From NCBI GenBank assembly GCA_964650405.1, contig CAZYTO010000283.1:1-7167 (forward strand): a stretch of DNA of 7,167 nucleotides. Direction: 5' to 3'. Made by a program: the position numbers and the translations under genes. The notes beneath the pieces are model-generated. The model had not been told where the DNA came from, searched no databases, and was given only the letters and a program-made list of their open reading frames with translations. Source of the stretch: CAZYTO01 sp964650405. Lineage in GTDB: Bacteria > Acidobacteriota > Thermoanaerobaculia > Gp7-AA8. Shown here in pieces: positions 5,421-7,167 of the stretch (the first letter of the stretch is position 1; every line of letters begins with the position of its first letter).

Positions 5421-6216
5421 GTTGCGGAAGACCTTCTTCGCGGGCACGCCGAACGAGGTGCGCGCCCTCCGCGGCGTGTCCCTGGAGATCGCCGATGGCT
5501 CCTTCGTCACCGTGATCGGCACGAACGGCTCGGGGAAGTCGACGCTGCTCAACGCCGTTGCGGGCACGTTCCTCGTCGATCGCGGTGCGATCATCATCGC
5601 CGGGCAGGACGTCACCCGCTGGCCGGAGCACCGGCGCGCGGCCATGATCGGGCGGGTGTTCCAGAACCCGTTCAGCGGCACGGCGCCAACGATGACGGTG
5701 GCGGAGAACCTGGCCCTGGCCGCCCGCCGCGGCCTCGGCCGCGGGCTGGGGAGCCTGCTGCCGGCACGGCTGCAGAACGAGCTGCGCGACCGCGTGGCCA
5801 CGCTGAACATGCAGCTCGAGGCACGCATGCACAACCCCATCGGAACGCTCTCCGGCGGACAGCGCCAGGCCTTGACCCTGCTCATGGCCACCTGGCGCCG
5901 CCCCGAGCTCCTGCTGCTGGACGAGCACACCGCCGCCCTCGACCCGAAAAGCGCCGACCAGATCGTGCGGCTCACCGAACAGATCGTGTCGCAGCACCGG
6001 CTGACGACCCTGATGGTGACGCACTCGATGCAGCAGGCCGCCTCCCTCGGCGACCGGATCGTGATGATGAACCAGGGCAGCGTCCTCGCCGACTATGCCG
6101 GCGCCATGCGGCGGCACGTGCGGGCGGAGGACCTGGTGCGGCGTTTCGACGAAATCCGCCGCGACGAGCGCCTCGATGCCTCGGCCGCGGAGATGCTCCG
6201 CGAGAGCTACGTGTAG
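5404..6216 (+). CDS. ABC transporter ATP-binding protein (TrpZ-like)
   Basis: A 270-residue cytoplasmic ATPase that powers the importer. All nucleotide-binding motifs are intact: Walker A GTNGSGKST (39-47), Q-loop Q87 in VFQNP, signature LSGGQRQAL (149-157), Walker B LLLLDE (169-174) with catalytic Glu174, D-loop ALDP (178-181) and switch His207 in MVTHSM. The residue after the catalytic Glu is His (DEHTAALD) instead of the common Pro, a variant I associate with this importer subfamily. It starts at ATG 5404 with GAGAAGG just upstream and overlaps the permease end by 17 bases, so the two are translationally coupled. The C-terminal 45 residues are a charged tail, and the final codon and TAG stop lie in a repeat (TGTAGACA) shared with 6295-6320. 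No second ATPase is present, so it presumably works as a homodimer. Confidence 0.93.
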   Translation: MLQLRELRKTFFAGTPNEVRALRGVSLEIADGSFVTVIGTNGSGKSTLLNAVAGTFLVDRGAIIIAGQDVTRWPEHRRAAMIGRVFQNPFSGTAPTMTVAENLALAARRGLGRGLGSLLPARLQNELRDRVATLNMQLEARMHNPIGTLSGGQRQALTLLMATWRRPELLLLDEHTAALDPKSADQIVRLTEQIVSQHRLTTLMVTHSMQQAASLGDRIVMMNQGSVLADYAGAMRRHVRAEDLVRRFDEIRRDERLDASAAEMLRESYV

Positions 6217-6348
6217 ACAGGGCACGACCGCGTCGTGCCGAAACCCGGTCATACGAGTCGCTGACCGGAACGAGCCACTGCCCGCCCACGGGGATTCGGC
6301 ACGACGCAGTCGTGTCTACATTCGCCTTGCCCACGACCGCGTCGTGCC
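6212..6348. repeat. Cluster of three related short hairpin repeats (GGCACGAC-N3-GTCGTGCC)
   Basis: Three hairpins share the same core. The first, 6221-6239, is GGCACGAC, CGC, GTCGTGCC with perfect eight-base arms. The second, 6298-6316, lies in the opposite orientation with one wobble pair. The third, 6332-6346, has CACGAC/GTCGTG arms of six. Copies one and two also share the flank TGTAGACA and a GAA end as inverted repeats (6212-6242 and 6295-6320, differing by one base and a five-base gap). There is no T-tract, so they are not typical terminators. The TAG stop of the ATPase is within the first copy. They look like REP-type intergenic elements. Confidence 0.85.
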
Positions 6349-6430
6349 AATCCGGTTTGCCGCCCCTCGCGTATTGAGTGCGATAAGCTGGTGCCATCCA
6401 CGACAACCTTCGCGCCCGCGAGCGCACAAC

Positions 6431-6446
6431 GTAAAGGAGAGATTGC
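6431..6446 (+). promoter_or_regulatory. Strong ribosome binding site of the DUF1579-like gene
   Basis: GTAAAGGAGAGATTGC precedes the ATG at 6447. AAAGGAG lies at about eight bases spacing. It is the best Shine-Dalgarno sequence among the + strand genes here and fixes the start. Confidence 0.75.
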
Positions 6447-6986
6447 ATGAAACGAATCCTCTTCGCGATCCTTGCCCTCGCTTTCGCCGCTTCGTCCGTT
6501 CTCGCTGCCGATGCCCCGCCGGGACCCAATCCGAAGCTGAAAGAGCTGAAGTACTTCGCCGGTGCGTGGCAGTGCAAAGGCACGTCCTTCGCGTTCATGG
6601 GAACGCCCGAGCACAAGACCAGCGGCCATGTGGAAGCCGGCTGGGCGCTCAACGATTACTGGCTGCTGCTCCGCTACCACGAGAGCAAGACGGCCCTGAA
6701 CGCCCAGCCCGTCGACGTGAAGATCTCCTGGGGATGGGACGACCAGACCAAGAAGTTCGCCGCGGGCGGCATCGATAACACCGGCGCGTACTTCATCCAG
6801 AGCACTCCCGGCTGGGACGGCGACACGATGACGTTCGACGGCGACATGCACGCCGGTGGAACGACCATGAAAGTCCGCGACGTCTTCACCAAGCTCAGCG
6901 CCACGAAGGTCCAGCACAGGGCCGATGTGGAAGTGGACGGCAAGTGGACGAAGCTCGACGAGGAGACCTGCCTCAAGACGAAGTAA
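6447..6986 (+). CDS. Secreted DUF1579-like protein of unknown function
   Basis: A 179-residue protein with a signal peptide: MKR, hydrophobic 4-15, VLA-AD with predicted cleavage after residue 20. The mature protein begins PGPNPKLKELKYFAGAWQCKG, with the L..F.G.W..KG pattern of DUF1579/lipocalin-like beta-barrel proteins. It continues with repeated strand-turn units rich in Trp, Asp and Gly (WGWDD, PGWDGDTMTFDGDMHAGG) and ends with EETCLKTK. Two cysteines (in QCKG and ETCLK) could pair in the periplasm. No catalytic motif is recognisable. It is probably a monocistronic gene: a strong ribosome binding site upstream and a Rho-independent terminator 25 bases after the stop. Whether it relates to the importer is unknown. 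The DUF assignment is by eye and moderate; the secretion call is firmer. Confidence 0.72.
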   Translation: MKRILFAILALAFAASSVLAADAPPGPNPKLKELKYFAGAWQCKGTSFAFMGTPEHKTSGHVEAGWALNDYWLLLRYHESKTALNAQPVDVKISWGWDDQTKKFAAGGIDNTGAYFIQSTPGWDGDTMTFDGDMHAGGTTMKVRDVFTKLSATKVQHRADVEVDGKWTKLDEETCLKTK

Positions 6987-7011
6987 TCGCGCGGTCGAGC
7001 GTTACGAAGAG

Positions 7012-7036
7012 GGGCGGCCGCGCGGCCGCCCTTTTT
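7012..7036 (+). terminator. Rho-independent terminator of the DUF1579-like gene
   Basis: A perfect 20-base palindrome (stem GGGCGGCC, loop GCGC, stem GGCCGCCC) is followed directly by five Ts. It lies 25 bases after the TAA at 6984-6986, the expected place and form. Confidence 0.9.
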
Positions 7037-7038
7037 GT

Positions 7039-7079
7039 GAAGGCCGGACGCCGCAGGTTCACGTGCACGGTCGGCCTTC
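7039..7079. repeat. Short inverted repeat (GAAGGCCG ... CGGCCTTC)
   Basis: Eight-base arms at 7039-7046 and 7072-7079 enclose a 25-base loop. One further GAC/GTC pairing is possible if a single G is bulged. It is outside any gene and starts three bases after the terminator T-tract. No function can be assigned. Confidence 0.5.
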
Positions 7080-7092
7080 GGAGCCCGATCAC

Positions 7093-7167
7093 AAAGGCTG
7101 GAAGGCTGAAAAGCTGAAAGGGCCAGAGGCAGCGCGGGGTTTCCTTTCAGCCTTTCAGCCTTTCAGC
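7093..7167. repeat. Octamer tandem repeats in mirrored orientation (AAAGGCTG / CTTTCAGC)
   Basis: From 7093 to 7120 there are about three and a half degenerate copies of an eight-base unit (AAAGGCTG, GAAGGCTG, AAAAGCTG, AAAG). After 23 bases, 7144-7167 holds three exact copies of CTTTCAGC, the reverse-complement sense of the same unit. The two arrays can pair as hairpin arms. The second array runs to the last base of the window, so its true copy number is unknown. Confidence 0.9.

Noticed and set aside
4290..5975. A 561-codon minus-strand open frame opposite the importer genes
   Set aside because: It lies antisense to three clearly recognisable ABC genes, is rich in Arg, Gln, Gly and His with no domain, and spans two gene borders. 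It is a by-product of GC-rich codon use on the sense strand.

Overview
The window is GC-rich (GC-biased third codon positions) and densely coding, with short intergenic gaps that carry palindromic or tandem short repeats. The start usage (GTG starts, some genes with clear Shine-Dalgarno sequences and some without), the envelope proteins with signal peptides and the short tandem repeats would fit a soil-type Gram-negative such as an Acidobacteriota member. That assignment is an inference from style, not from a marker gene.

Layout, left to right. (1) Positions 1-66 hold the last 21 codons of a + strand gene ending in a glyoxalase/VOC-type tail. (2) A two-gene minus-strand unit reads a family 2 glycosyltransferase (664-1524) and then an RmlC-like cupin of the dTDP-sugar epimerase family (91-636), separated by 27 bases; together they suggest surface glycan or glycoconjugate synthesis. 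(3) Divergent from the glycosyltransferase is a small secreted cupin (1643-2008). (4) Convergent with that cupin is an FMN-dependent alpha-hydroxy-acid oxidase (2154-3311, minus). The gap between the two is filled by a long palindromic element that also supplies the oxidase stop codon. (5) Divergent from the oxidase is a complete three-gene ABC importer operon with overlapping genes: substrate-binding protein (3463-4497), permease (4494-5420) and ATPase (5404-6216). It is of the type usually called a tryptophan/tyrosine (TrpXYZ-like) transport system. (6) After a 230-base gap with three related hairpins comes a secreted DUF1579-like protein (6447-6986) with a strong ribosome binding site and a clear Rho-independent terminator. 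(7) The final 130 bases have no gene and end in octamer tandem repeats in mirrored orientation.

The genes are mostly recognisable accessory metabolism, transport and envelope functions; I see no defence system, mobile element with a transposase, CRISPR array or RNA gene. The unusual content is the repeats: four different repeat structures sit at gene ends or starts. Two of them contain the stop codon of the adjacent gene, and one occupies the place where the oxidase ribosome binding site should be.
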